Shown here piece after piece: positions 7,676 through 12,898 of a stretch of 49,977 bases of DNA. The notes under the pieces were generated by a model. That model had not been told where the DNA came from. It did no database searches and saw nothing but the letters and a program-made list of their open reading frames with translations. Position 1 is the first letter of the stretch. Every line of letters begins with the position of its first letter. The stretch comes from a virus. The stretch is taken from positions 1 through 49,977 of IMG/VR virus record IMGVR_UViG_3300047554_000625. The stretch is one strand, 5' to 3'. A program made the position numbers and the translations under genes.

Positions 7676-7701
7676 CACTAGCCTAGTTGCCTAAGCTAGT
7701 G
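7676..7701 (-). other. GNRA-capped hairpin H1
   Basis: A perfect 11-bp stem: CACTAGCCTAG, loop TTGC, CTAAGCTAGTG on the plus strand. In the minus-strand transcript the loop is GCAA, a GNRA tetraloop. It lies seven bases after a minus-strand stop codon (7709). No U-tract follows, so a processing or 3'-end stability site is more likely than an intrinsic terminator. It shares its apical core with H2 and H3. Confidence 0.7.
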
Positions 7702-7708
7702 GCTGTCG

Positions 7709-7858
7709 TTATAAGAAGTCCTCACCTTTAGCATAACGTTTAGTGTGGTGACAGTACACAAAGGGAGCATGGTATTCTCTCACTAATGACCAGACGTGAC
7801 TAAGGTGTAAAGTAAACTTGGTAGAACCATCTCTGAATAACACTGTGTAGCCTAGCAT
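7709..7858 (-). CDS. small hypothetical protein (49 aa)
   Basis: An open frame from ATG 7856-7858 with CAGGAG upstream, reading MLGYTVLFRDGSTKFTLHL and ending KRYAKGEDFL. It overlaps the preceding gene by seven bases. It is beta-like, with several His (HHTKRY). Function unknown. Confidence 0.6.
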   Translation of the reverse strand: MLGYTVLFRDGSTKFTLHLSHVWSLVREYHAPFVYCHHTKRYAKGEDFL

Positions 7859-8028
7859 TTTAGTAACTCCTGACCTAGTAGGTCGTACAGTTCATTAAGG
7901 TAAGTGGCTCTCCCAAAATCAGTGTTACGTTGGGATATGCCCAGAGAACGTGGTATAATTCTGTAGTTGTCATGTGTCTCGTAACCGTACACAGAGAACC
8001 AGTTGTATAGATAGTAACTAATTTCCAT
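7852..8028 (-). CDS. small hypothetical protein (58 aa)
   Basis: Starts at ATG 8026-8028 with GGAGG seven bases upstream (MEISYYLYNWFSVYGYETH...). It is aromatic-rich at the N-terminus. Its ATG overlaps the stop codon of the preceding gene (TAATG), so it is coupled. Not recognised. Confidence 0.6.
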   Translation of the reverse strand: MEISYYLYNWFSVYGYETHDNYRIIPRSLGISQRNTDFGRATYLNELYDLLGQELLKC

Positions 8029-8240
8029 TACATTACCTCCCATTTGTTTGTTTTAAGGTTAAGTCTGAAACCATCTATTCTGTTCATTACAACGGTGGTA
8101 TAACCAAGTAGTTCAACTCGTTGTAGCAGGTATTTAATTGAATAGAAACCACCGTAGTTGGTGTGTTTAGTTAGCCAATACTCACCATCAATTGTGGCTA
8201 CTTGGCATGGGTCTTGTACATCTAGGTTATAGACTTTCAT
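8028..8240 (-). CDS. small hypothetical protein (70 aa)
   Basis: A beta-rich small protein (MKVYNLDVQDPCQVATIDGEYWL...). Start and stop codons overlap those of both neighbours, giving a translation-coupled string. Not recognised. Confidence 0.6.
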   Translation of the reverse strand: MKVYNLDVQDPCQVATIDGEYWLTKHTNYGGFYSIKYLLQRVELLGYTTVVMNRIDGFRLNLKTNKWEVM

Positions 8241-8476
8241 TATAGTTCTCCTAATGGGTATTCAGGAACATTAATTTCACTTATGGTTAATACTGGTTGT
8301 TCATGAGTGTAACCATATCGTCTTGCATCAAACTCGTTGGTAAACTTGTTGTAACTTCTGAGTTTATTTTCGTCAACTATTACTAGGTAGTTGTAAGAAC
8401 TAGCCCAATCTAAGTAGATGTTCAACTCAGTAGGAAGGTCAGCAAGTTTCCATTCTTCAAATAATACGTAGTACAT
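8240..8476 (-). CDS. small hypothetical protein (78 aa)
   Basis: An acidic, aromatic small protein (MYYVLFEEWKLADLPTELNIYLDW...). GAGGTAATTATG gives a clear ribosome site. It is the second gene of the coupled 8.5-7.7 kb string. Not recognised. Confidence 0.6.
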   Translation of the reverse strand: MYYVLFEEWKLADLPTELNIYLDWASSYNYLVIVDENKLRSYNKFTNEFDARRYGYTHEQPVLTISEINVPEYPLGEL

Positions 8477-8478
8477 AA

Positions 8479-8592
8479 TTACCTCGATTGTTCAATAACA
8501 GTTTGTTCAGGAAAATACACTGGCTTACCACCATCTACTAACAGGAGTAAGCCAAGCATAAGTAAGAGTATCGTAGCAAATAACTTACACAT
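8479..8592 (-). CDS. tiny single-span membrane protein (37 aa)
   Basis: An open frame from ATG 8590-8592 with one strong membrane helix (FATILLLMLGLLLLVDGG) near the N-terminus and a short polar tail. No clear ribosome site is present, but its ATG follows the upstream stop by one base, so re-initiation is likely. The function is unknown; small early membrane peptides in phages often target host envelope or energy functions. Confidence 0.5.
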   Translation of the reverse strand: MCKLFATILLLMLGLLLLVDGGKPVYFPEQTVIEQSR

Positions 8593-8593
8593 A

Positions 8594-9232
8594 CTATTTA
8601 TCGGTGGTAGGGTGTAGTTTGTTACGAATAACTATCCACGTTACAGCTTGTAGAGTTGATACTTCTAAGCCAAGTAGGTTAGCCACTACAGAGTAGTCAG
8701 ACCAGACGCTTATGTATTGTTTTCTTGACAGGCTAGGAGTTTTCATTTCAACTAATCCTAACCCGTGTTTCCATACTCGGTAAGCGTGTCTGTCTATCGT
8801 AGCATACTCAGTTTCACCGTAAATGTTGTGTGCGAATGACCACGTTTTGTGACCACTACCTAACTCAGATACTTCTGCTTCAAACCAAGCAAAAGCTTTA
8901 GTTGGGTCATTGATAAAGTCTAACGCTTTTTGGGCATTAAATTTATAGGTAGTGTACATATTGTCTTCTATAGATACTGAGTCAGTAGTGTAGTCTTCTA
9001 AAAACTTCTCACAGTACTTGACATTGTTTTCCCAAGAAGTAGCGGGGCTTAACACACTCATGATAATACATACAAGCTTGAATGACTTGTTGTAAGTATC
9101 TGCCAATTCTTGACAGACATCATGAGCAGTAGTATACCAGTCTTTACCTTGTCTTAGTTCTAGTTTAGAAGCTTCTAGGTATACTGATACAATGTGTTTT
9201 TGGTTAAGAGAAAGTTTAGTTAGGTCTAACAT
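8594..9232 (-). CDS. phage protein with HhH-GPD glycosylase-like motifs
   Basis: 212 residues. Motifs in order are VLSPATSWENNVKYCEKFL, then GSGHKTWSFAHNIYG, then ATIDRHAYRVW. The G-hydrophobic-G-K-T pattern followed by a V/I-D-R/T-H segment is reminiscent of helix-hairpin-helix DNA glycosylases (G.G.KTA...VDTH). It also resembles a phage-wide family of unknown function. A DNA-binding or base-recognition role is possible but unproven. AAGGT seven bases before ATG supports the start. Confidence 0.7.
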   Translation of the reverse strand: MLDLTKLSLNQKHIVSVYLEASKLELRQGKDWYTTAHDVCQELADTYNKSFKLVCIIMSVLSPATSWENNVKYCEKFLEDYTTDSVSIEDNMYTTYKFNAQKALDFINDPTKAFAWFEAEVSELGSGHKTWSFAHNIYGETEYATIDRHAYRVWKHGLGLVEMKTPSLSRKQYISVWSDYSVVANLLGLEVSTLQAVTWIVIRNKLHPTTDK

Positions 9233-9257
9233 TTTAATTACCTTAGAATAAACACTT

Positions 9258-9283
9258 GGTCAACCTAGTTTCCTAAGTTAACC
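9258..9283 (-). other. GNRA-capped hairpin H2
   Basis: GGTCAACCTAG, loop TTTC, CTAAGTTAACC: an 11-bp stem with U-G wobbles in the minus-strand RNA and a GAAA tetraloop. It sits 15 bases after the stop of the 67-residue gene and before the glycosylase-like gene. It has the same apical core (CUUAG-GNAA-CUAGG) as H1 and H3. Confidence 0.7.
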
Positions 9284-9297
9284 TGAGCAGTTCTAAG

Positions 9298-9501
9298 TTA
9301 CATTTGAGCCAAAAGCTTACCTACTTCTAACACTAAGTGTTCTGGTAGTAGTTCGTACTGAACAGCCTCACCGTTAACATAACTGGTATGTTCACTACGT
9401 ATGTCCATTATTAAGGTAGTGGACTTGGGTATTACCCATCTGTGACCAGTGTACTTAACTATTAAGCAGTACCCTTTGTGTTCTAGTATTAAGGGAAACA
9501 T
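9298..9501 (-). CDS. small hypothetical protein behind repeat copy c (67 aa)
   Basis: Starts at ATG 9499-9501 with GGAGG seven bases upstream (MFPLILEHKGYCLIVKYTG...). It is beta-rich. The longer upstream frame is only the repeat element translated. Element copy c lies 14 bases before this ATG. Not recognised. Confidence 0.6.
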   Translation of the reverse strand: MFPLILEHKGYCLIVKYTGHRWVIPKSTTLIMDIRSEHTSYVNGEAVQYELLPEHLVLEVGKLLAQM

Positions 9502-9515
9502 AACAAACCTCCATA

Positions 9516-9541
9516 ATATTTTGCCAAGAAGCAGCAAAAAC
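9516..9541 (-). repeat. early leader element, copy c
   Basis: The best-preserved copy: GTTTTTGCTGCTTCTTGG followed by CAAAATATT on the minus strand, then the GGAGG of the next gene. Confidence 0.7.
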
Positions 9542-9542
9542 A

Positions 9543-9649
9543 AGGGATGTACAAGCGTTCATATTGTCAGGCAGTAGATACTACTGAACCTCTATCCTAC
9601 CATTTCTTGTACAGCCCCTGTAGTAGCCTAGGACTATGTTACCTAGGCT
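9543..9649 (-). other. gene-free stretch with nested inverted repeats
   Basis: An outer inverted repeat TGTACAAG (about 9547-9554) / CTTGTACA (about 9606-9613) encloses a perfect inner hairpin CAGTAG-ATA-CTACTG. A further 8-bp pair, AGCCTAGG 9625-9632 / CCTAGGCT 9642-9649, overlaps the stop of the next gene. The outer structure is about 76 bases, tRNA-sized, but has no T-loop or anticodon arm. Probably structured leader or intercistronic RNA. Confidence 0.4.
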
Positions 9650-9783
9650 TTCTTGTGTTTGTACATCTCGTACCCAGTTGAGCCAATATAGAACCATTCA
9701 CCCTTGATGTGAGAACCATTGACTATGGTTTCCACAAGAATACCACAACCAAAGTCAGTGACTCGTTTAGTATAGGTCTTCAT
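9643..9783 (-). CDS. small hypothetical protein (46 aa)
   Basis: An open frame from ATG 9781-9783: MKTYTKRVTDFGCGILVETI, ending MYKHKKA. It looks like a small beta-barrel (GEWFYIGSTGYEMYK). It overlaps the end of the preceding gene by 17 bases and has only a weak ribosome site, so coupling is likely. Function unknown. Confidence 0.5.
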   Translation of the reverse strand: MKTYTKRVTDFGCGILVETIVNGSHIKGEWFYIGSTGYEMYKHKKA

Positions 9784-9946
9784 GGTGATACCCGTGTTGT
9801 ACTTTTTCGATTAAGGTTAGCTTACATCCTTCGGCTTTGGCTAGGCAGAAGTCTAGTCGTCTAGCTGATAGACATAACGTAGGGTTAAGGGTAATAAGAC
9901 CTACGAACCAAGTAATAGTGATAATTGTTTCAATAGTGGATAACAT
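9767..9946 (-). CDS. small membrane protein (59 aa)
   Basis: Starts at ATG 9944-9946 with GGAGG seven bases upstream. An N-terminal membrane helix (IETIITITWFVGLITLNPTL) precedes a polar tail with three Cys. Not recognised. Confidence 0.55.
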   Translation of the reverse strand: MLSTIETIITITWFVGLITLNPTLCLSARRLDFCLAKAEGCKLTLIEKVQHGYHHEDLY

Positions 9947-9981
9947 CTGTCTACCTCCATGTTTAAGGTAGTTAGCGTGTG

Positions 9982-10074
9982 TTAGTAATGTTTGCGAACG
10001 TGAACACCTGTACATTCAGCAAGAAGGTGTCCATAGGAATGATACCATTTTTTGTAGGCTTGTTTAGTTGTCAT
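9982..10074 (-). CDS. very small protein (30 aa)
   Basis: ATG 10072-10074 follows AGGTAGAG. The peptide starts MTTKQAYKKWYHSYGHLLAE and ends VHVRKHY; it is basic and His/Tyr-rich. It is too short for family recognition. It is supported only by the ribosome site and by the fit between its neighbours. Confidence 0.4.
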   Translation of the reverse strand: MTTKQAYKKWYHSYGHLLAECTGVHVRKHY

Positions 10075-10078
10075 CTCT

Positions 10079-10261
10079 CTACCTCACGTGTTCTAGTAAT
10101 TCCTGTTGATGAATAATGTAGGACTCTTCTTGGTAGGTATTACTTCTAGTGTATATCTGAGCAGAACGAGCAGACAAGAACAGAAGCAACAAACCAAGTT
10201 TAACTAATTGACCTAAGCCTCTAAGTATGTCTAGGCTTATTTGTTTGTTAGTGTATAACAT
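10079..10261 (-). CDS. small membrane protein behind repeat copy d (60 aa)
   Basis: Starts at ATG 10259-10261 with AGAGGT upstream. It contains a membrane-like stretch (LGQLVKLGLLLLFLSARSA) and a polar C-terminus. The longer frame upstream crosses the repeat element and lacks a ribosome site. Not recognised. Confidence 0.55.
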   Translation of the reverse strand: MLYTNKQISLDILRGLGQLVKLGLLLLFLSARSAQIYTRSNTYQEESYIIHQQELLEHVR

Positions 10262-10273
10262 ATTTACCTCTAA

Positions 10274-10299
10274 TAATTTCCACAAGAAGCAGCAAAAAC
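10274..10299 (-). repeat. early leader element, copy d
   Basis: GTTTTTGCTGCTTCTTGTGG plus an A/T block on the minus strand, 12 bases before the ATG of the 60-residue membrane protein. Confidence 0.7.
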
Positions 10300-10380
10300 T
10301 AATCTCTACATTATCACCTATCAAGCGTTTACCTATTGACTTCATCAGTCATAGTATTGTTAAGTGACTCGGTACATTAT

Positions 10381-10404
10381 CCTTGCATGAGGAATCGAAC
10401 CTCA
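10381..10404 (-). other. orphan tRNA T-arm-like segment
   Basis: On the minus strand, TGAGG, loop TTCGATT, CCTCA matches a tRNA T-arm exactly (TTCRANY loop), followed by TGCAAGG as a possible 3' acceptor strand. No matching 5' acceptor (CCTTGCA-like), D-arm or anticodon arm is found within 100 bases. It is either a tRNA remnant or chance. Confidence 0.3.
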
Positions 10405-10433
10405 ACTCTTGCCCCAATAATGTAGAGACATTA

Positions 10434-10459
10434 GACTAACCTAGTTTCCTAAGTTAGTC
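10434..10459 (-). other. GNRA-capped hairpin H3
   Basis: GACTAACCTAG, loop TTTC, CTAAGTTAGTC: an 11-bp stem with a GAAA loop in the minus-strand RNA. It starts seven bases after the stop of the 124-residue gene and may be enclosed by a further pair, CTAATGTAG / CTACATTA. It is the third member of the H1/H2 family. Confidence 0.7.
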
Positions 10460-10465
10460 GGTGAA

Positions 10466-10840
10466 CTACATTAGAATAGTTTCCATATTGTTTAGGTCAA
10501 AGTATGCAAGTTGGTTTCTTTGTTTAGAAATACAACGAGCATTTTCTTCTTCTTGGAAACATTCAGAGATGTCAAGGAATAGATGACCAGCATCTACCCA
10601 AGCACCAATGTAAAAGTTATCAACGTCAAGAATAAACTGATGACTTTCTAGGTAGTCATCAATGACTTTAGTTAAGTCAATTTCATCTAGACTTACCATT
10701 AATTCATAACCTTCTAAGCTAACCATGTAGCCAGTAGTAGGAGTAGGAAGCCCGTATCTGTAAGTAAAGCCTTGGTATTGTTCAACTTCACTAGCAAGTT
10801 TAAGAGAGTCTAACCATTCGATAGTAGTGTGAGTACACAT
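10466..10840 (-). CDS. conserved-type phage hypothetical protein (124 aa)
   Basis: First gene of the leftward early operon. The C-terminal half (FYIGAWVDAGHLFLDISECF, then ISKQRNQLAYFDLNN) matches a pattern I know from many phage proteins of unknown function: GAW.D.....D.S......A......Q.A.FDL. AAAGGT before ATG 10838-10840 supports the start. A 73-base hairpin lies just upstream in the leader. It is likely among the first proteins made. Confidence 0.7.
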   Translation of the reverse strand: MCTHTTIEWLDSLKLASEVEQYQGFTYRYGLPTPTTGYMVSLEGYELMVSLDEIDLTKVIDDYLESHQFILDVDNFYIGAWVDAGHLFLDISECFQEEENARCISKQRNQLAYFDLNNMETILM

Positions 10841-10867
10841 AATGCTTACCTTTGAATTGAAAACTAG

Positions 10868-10940
10868 GACTAGCCTACAACGAAGGTTAACAAGTTTGTT
10901 AGTGTGCTTAACCTTGTGGCTCTAACCTGATAGGCTAGTC
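10868..10940 (-). other. 73-base leader hairpin
   Basis: A perfect 10-bp outer stem, GACTAGCCTA 10868-10877 / TAGGCTAGTC 10931-10940, with a perfect 8-bp inner stem, AAGGTTAA 10883-10890 / TTAACCTT 10908-10915. It ends 15 bases upstream of the ribosome site of the first leftward gene, so it lies in that mRNA's leader. There is no U-tract. Possible RNase III or attenuation site. Confidence 0.5.
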
Positions 10941-11026
10941 TTGAGTAATAATCAAAAGTTAGGTACATCTAGTTAAGGTCATGTACCTTGACAAGTAAAT
11001 GCTAGGCAGGTTTCAGTAAGGACTTA

Positions 11027-11055
11027 TTGAACATCTTGTTAGACTCCATTATCGT
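11027..11055 (+). promoter_or_regulatory. weak sigma70-like promoter before the RNA array
   Basis: TTGAAC, 17-base spacer, TATCGT. Each box has about four matches to consensus. It would start a rightward RNA about 50 bases before the first pseudoknot-like unit. The matches are modest. Confidence 0.25.
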
Positions 11056-11114
11056 AAATACCTCGTGCATCCTAGGCATAAGTTAATTGAATTAAGTCTT
11101 TATTTGTGTTGTTT

Positions 11115-11380
11115 CTTGAGAGTGTGTTAGGTGAGTCTCAAGACTTCCCACCTTGTTTAACAGAGAATATCAAGTGAGTCTCTGTACTTCCCACTATCTA
11201 GCCAAGCATTGTGTTAAGTGAGTAGGCTTGTCATCCCACTAAGTAATACTGAGATGTAAACTCTCTCAGTGCAAGTCAAGTAAGTTAACTGGTAAACTTG
11301 TCACCCAGTCGTAACCAAGCAAGTTATCTGGTAAGCTTGTCACCCAGTGAGTATAGAACTAAGATGTAAAGTGTCTTAGT
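11115..11380. ncRNA. tandem pseudoknot-like RNA array
   Basis: Seven structured units. Unit 1 (11115-11153): stem CTTGAGA/TCTCAAG, whose loop AGGTG can pair with a downstream CACCT. Unit 2 (11160-11195): stem ACAGAGA/TCTCTGT, loop AGTG with CACT. Both share the linkers AG and ACTTCC. Unit 3 (11203-11240): CAAGC/GCTTG with AGTG/CACT. Units 5 (11277-11309) and 6 (11316-11348): CAAGT/ACTTG and CAAGC/GCTTG, each with CTGG/CCAG and linkers TAA and TCAC. Units 4 (11248-11270) and 7 (11358-11380) are plain hairpins, ACTGAGA/TCTCAGT and ACTAAGA/TCTTAGT, both with loop TGTAAA. Stems differ between units but pairing is kept. Strand and function are unknown. Confidence 0.6.
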
Positions 11381-11411
11381 GGCACAAATGAGTCAGAAGC
11401 TAGAAGACTTA

Positions 11412-11474
11412 GGCAAGCTGTCTAACATTCGTTGGTTAGACTATTATCTGTGACGTGGCAAGCTGTTAAACATT
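11412..11474. repeat. imperfect 18-bp direct repeat
   Basis: GGCAAGCTGTCTAACATT at 11412-11429 and GGCAAGCTGTTAAACATT at 11457-11474, 45 bp apart, the same spacing as units of the adjoining RNA array. The first copy is followed by GTTAGAC, making a 7-bp hairpin with GTCTAAC. Confidence 0.6.
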
Positions 11475-11690
11475 ATCTTTGTTGCTTACATTGTGTTTCC
11501 TTTTTACCGTGAGTCATTAGTAAATTCTGACTGCGTGTTGTGTGTTTCCTTAGCGTAGGCTGTGTTCAACTAGGTTACGTCTCTTAGAGTCTTACTACTG
11601 TATCTACTCATCACAGGAGCTTCTTAAGCTTATTTCTTTCGGTGGCTTGTCTTGAGGTCTTCTCCTCTCGACATATTCAATCTAACAAAC

Positions 11691-11896
11691 CTAGGCTGTT
11701 TTGACAAGGTGTTGTAACAATTCGTTACAATACAGTCTGTGATATATAGAACGCGTGTGTGTGCGTGTGTATTAACTTCACGTGCGCGTGTGTTAATTCC
11801 TTGTAGAATACCAGTCAAGCTAAGACTAGCCAAGTCTCTTAGGTAAGTTAGGCTAGGCTGTAGTATCTAGGCTGTTAGGTAAGGAATGTCTAGGCT
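11691..11896. repeat. iteron-like CTAGGCT repeats
   Basis: CTAGGCT occurs at 11691, 11853, 11867 and 11890, three of them within 44 bases. They may be protein-binding iterons of an origin or regulator. Short motifs, so moderate confidence only. Confidence 0.35.
11701..11731 (+). promoter_or_regulatory. sigma70-like promoter with overlapping palindromic operator
   Basis: A perfect -35 TTGACA (11701-11706) is followed 19 bases later by TACAAT (11726-11731). A palindrome, TTGTAAC-AATTC-GTTACAA (11712-11730), fills the spacer and overlaps the -10, as a repressor operator would. It points toward the late operon, leaving a ~590-base leader. The 19-base spacer is long for a strong promoter, so an activator may be needed. 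No repressor gene is recognised in the window. Confidence 0.45.
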
Positions 11897-11995
11897 TGCC
11901 TCTTGCTTGCCTGTACTGTAGAGACTTAACCCACCCGAGTAATGTAGAGACTCAACGGGGGGGAGGCGTGTGTGTGTGTAGTGTGTATTACTTAC
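11751..11995. repeat. GT-rich tracts and TGTAGAGACT direct repeat
   Basis: Alternating CGTGTGTGTG tracts at about 11751-11795 and 11967-11987 flank two copies of TGTAGAGACT(T/C)AAC (11917-11930 and 11943-11956) and a run of seven G (11957-11963). The same AATGTAGAGA core recurs near 10419 and, reversed, near 10306. Purine-pyrimidine alternation may favour non-B DNA. Confidence 0.45.
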
Positions 11996-12017
11996 TCTGA
12001 AATTTTACCAAGAAGCT

Positions 12018-12163
12018 GTACTGCCTACCCAACACGAAACCTAGTCTGTCTAGGACTAGGTAAGTGTTTGATGTGTTCTACTTGTCTCTGTATTTTAATT
12101 AATTGTTCTCTGCGGAAGCAGTCAGTGTAGAGGTAGGCGGTACAATCTAGTTGCTTCAACTAG
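12018..12163 (+). ncRNA. branched structured RNA candidate in late leader
   Basis: A long-range 12-bp stem, GTACTGCCTACC 12018-12029 / GGTAGGCGGTAC 12132-12143 (one G-U), encloses an 8-bp hairpin ACCTAGTC/GACTAGGT (12039-12061) and a CTGC-GGAA-GCAG hairpin with a GNRA loop (12110-12121). A separate CTAGTTG-CTT-CAACTAG hairpin follows (12147-12163). It lies about 160 bases before the first late gene. The role is unknown: leader control, processing or a packaging or structural RNA. Confidence 0.4.
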
Positions 12164-12323
12164 CGGTTAGCTCATCAACACTAAACCGAGTGAGGCTTTT
12201 AGGTCTATAACAACGACTAGCCGAACGAGGTTTATGGCACACCTAGTTATTTTGTAATTCAGTACAGGTTTTGGGTATTTGAGCGGAAGCCTATGCAGGT
12301 CAATACATACGGAGGTTTAACCA

Positions 12324-12590
12324 GTGGCTACACCAGAACAACACAAGTCTCGTTTACGCTACGAGGCAATTAAGGAGATAGTGGAACTGATGTCGAAGTA
12401 CGATGTTACATGGGATGAAATACGCGAGTTCAAGTCTATGTCAATGGCGGAGCAGCTACTTGCCCACAGACAGGCACAGGCTAAGCGTAGACAACACGCG
12501 GATAATTTAGTCAAGGCTCGTGAAGCCGCAGCAGCCAAACGTCAAGCTAAACAGGAGAAACACAGTGGCACAGAAGCAACCCAAGGTTAA
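12324..12590 (+). CDS. small coiled-coil hypothetical protein, first late gene
   Basis: 88 residues from GTG 12324 with GGAGG eight bases upstream. The acidic helical N-terminal part (AIKEIVELMSKYDVTWDEIREF) is followed by an Ala/Lys/Arg/Gln-rich helix. The segment KYDVTWDEIREF resembles an H-NS-type C-terminal element, but the match is weak. It overlaps the next gene by 26 bases. Function unknown. Confidence 0.65.
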   Translation: MATPEQHKSRLRYEAIKEIVELMSKYDVTWDEIREFKSMSMAEQLLAHRQAQAKRRQHADNLVKAREAAAAKRQAKQEKHSGTEATQG

Positions 12591-12897
12591 GAAAGTAGAC
12601 CCTTCGACATACGAAGCGGCTATTCAGACTAAACGACAGGCTATGGAGTTTGACACAACTCAGCGAGCCAACAGAACACAGGCTGAGGCAGTGGCTTACA
12701 AGGATGCCGCAGTGAAGAACATGAACGAAGGGCTGGGCTTGCTTAGTTCATTCCTAGACCAGCGTATGGAGTCACAACGTAAAGTGAACAAGATATACGG
12801 TGATGCCAACACGTTCGATGTTCAGAAGCTTCGTGAAGAAGCACGACTAGGGGCTAAGCAGATAACGTCTGGCTTCCTCAGTTCTATGAGAGGATAA
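12565..12897 (+). CDS. hypothetical structural-type protein (110 aa)
   Basis: The start at GTG 12565 is chosen because GGAG lies seven bases upstream; an earlier ATG lacks a ribosome site and is the antiframe of the previous gene. The protein is helical and Gln/Lys-rich and ends in a Gly/Ser segment. It was not recognised; its position suggests a virion or assembly role. Confidence 0.6.
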   Translation: MAQKQPKVKKVDPSTYEAAIQTKRQAMEFDTTQRANRTQAEAVAYKDAAVKNMNEGLGLLSSFLDQRMESQRKVNKIYGDANTFDVQKLREEARLGAKQITSGFLSSMRG

Positions 12898-12898
12898 C

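Larger units (their letters stand above)
10841..12323. other. non-coding divergent control region
   Basis: About 1.5 kb without a credible gene between the leftward early and rightward late operons. Contents from left to right: a 73-base hairpin, weak promoter-like sites, a pseudoknot-like array, an 18-bp direct repeat, a promoter/operator palindrome, GT-rich tracts, iteron-like CTAGGCT repeats, a TGTAGAGACT repeat, a G7 tract and a branched RNA candidate. I see nothing notable in 11,480-11,690. The mix of AT-rich, GT-rich and repeated elements would suit a replication origin, but this is inference. Confidence 0.6.

Noticed and set aside
9543-9618. Possible tRNA of 76 bases
   Set aside because: Ends pair as 7 bp with one mismatch and the length fits, but there is no T-loop consensus, no D-arm and no 7-base anticodon loop.
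10989-11017. Perfect -35 box TTGACA as a promoter
   Set aside because: The sequence 17 bases downstream (TTTCAG) is a poor -10 and no alternative spacing is better.
11115-11380. CRISPR array
   Set aside because: Units have differing stems and no constant repeat or unique spacer pattern, and there are no cas genes. The structure is pseudoknot- or hairpin-like instead.
11630-11833. 67-codon open frame on the minus strand in the control region
   Set aside because: No ribosome site, unusual composition (repeated Thr/Arg/His from GT-rich repeats), and it crosses the promoter/operator palindrome and iteron-like repeats. Treated as non-coding.
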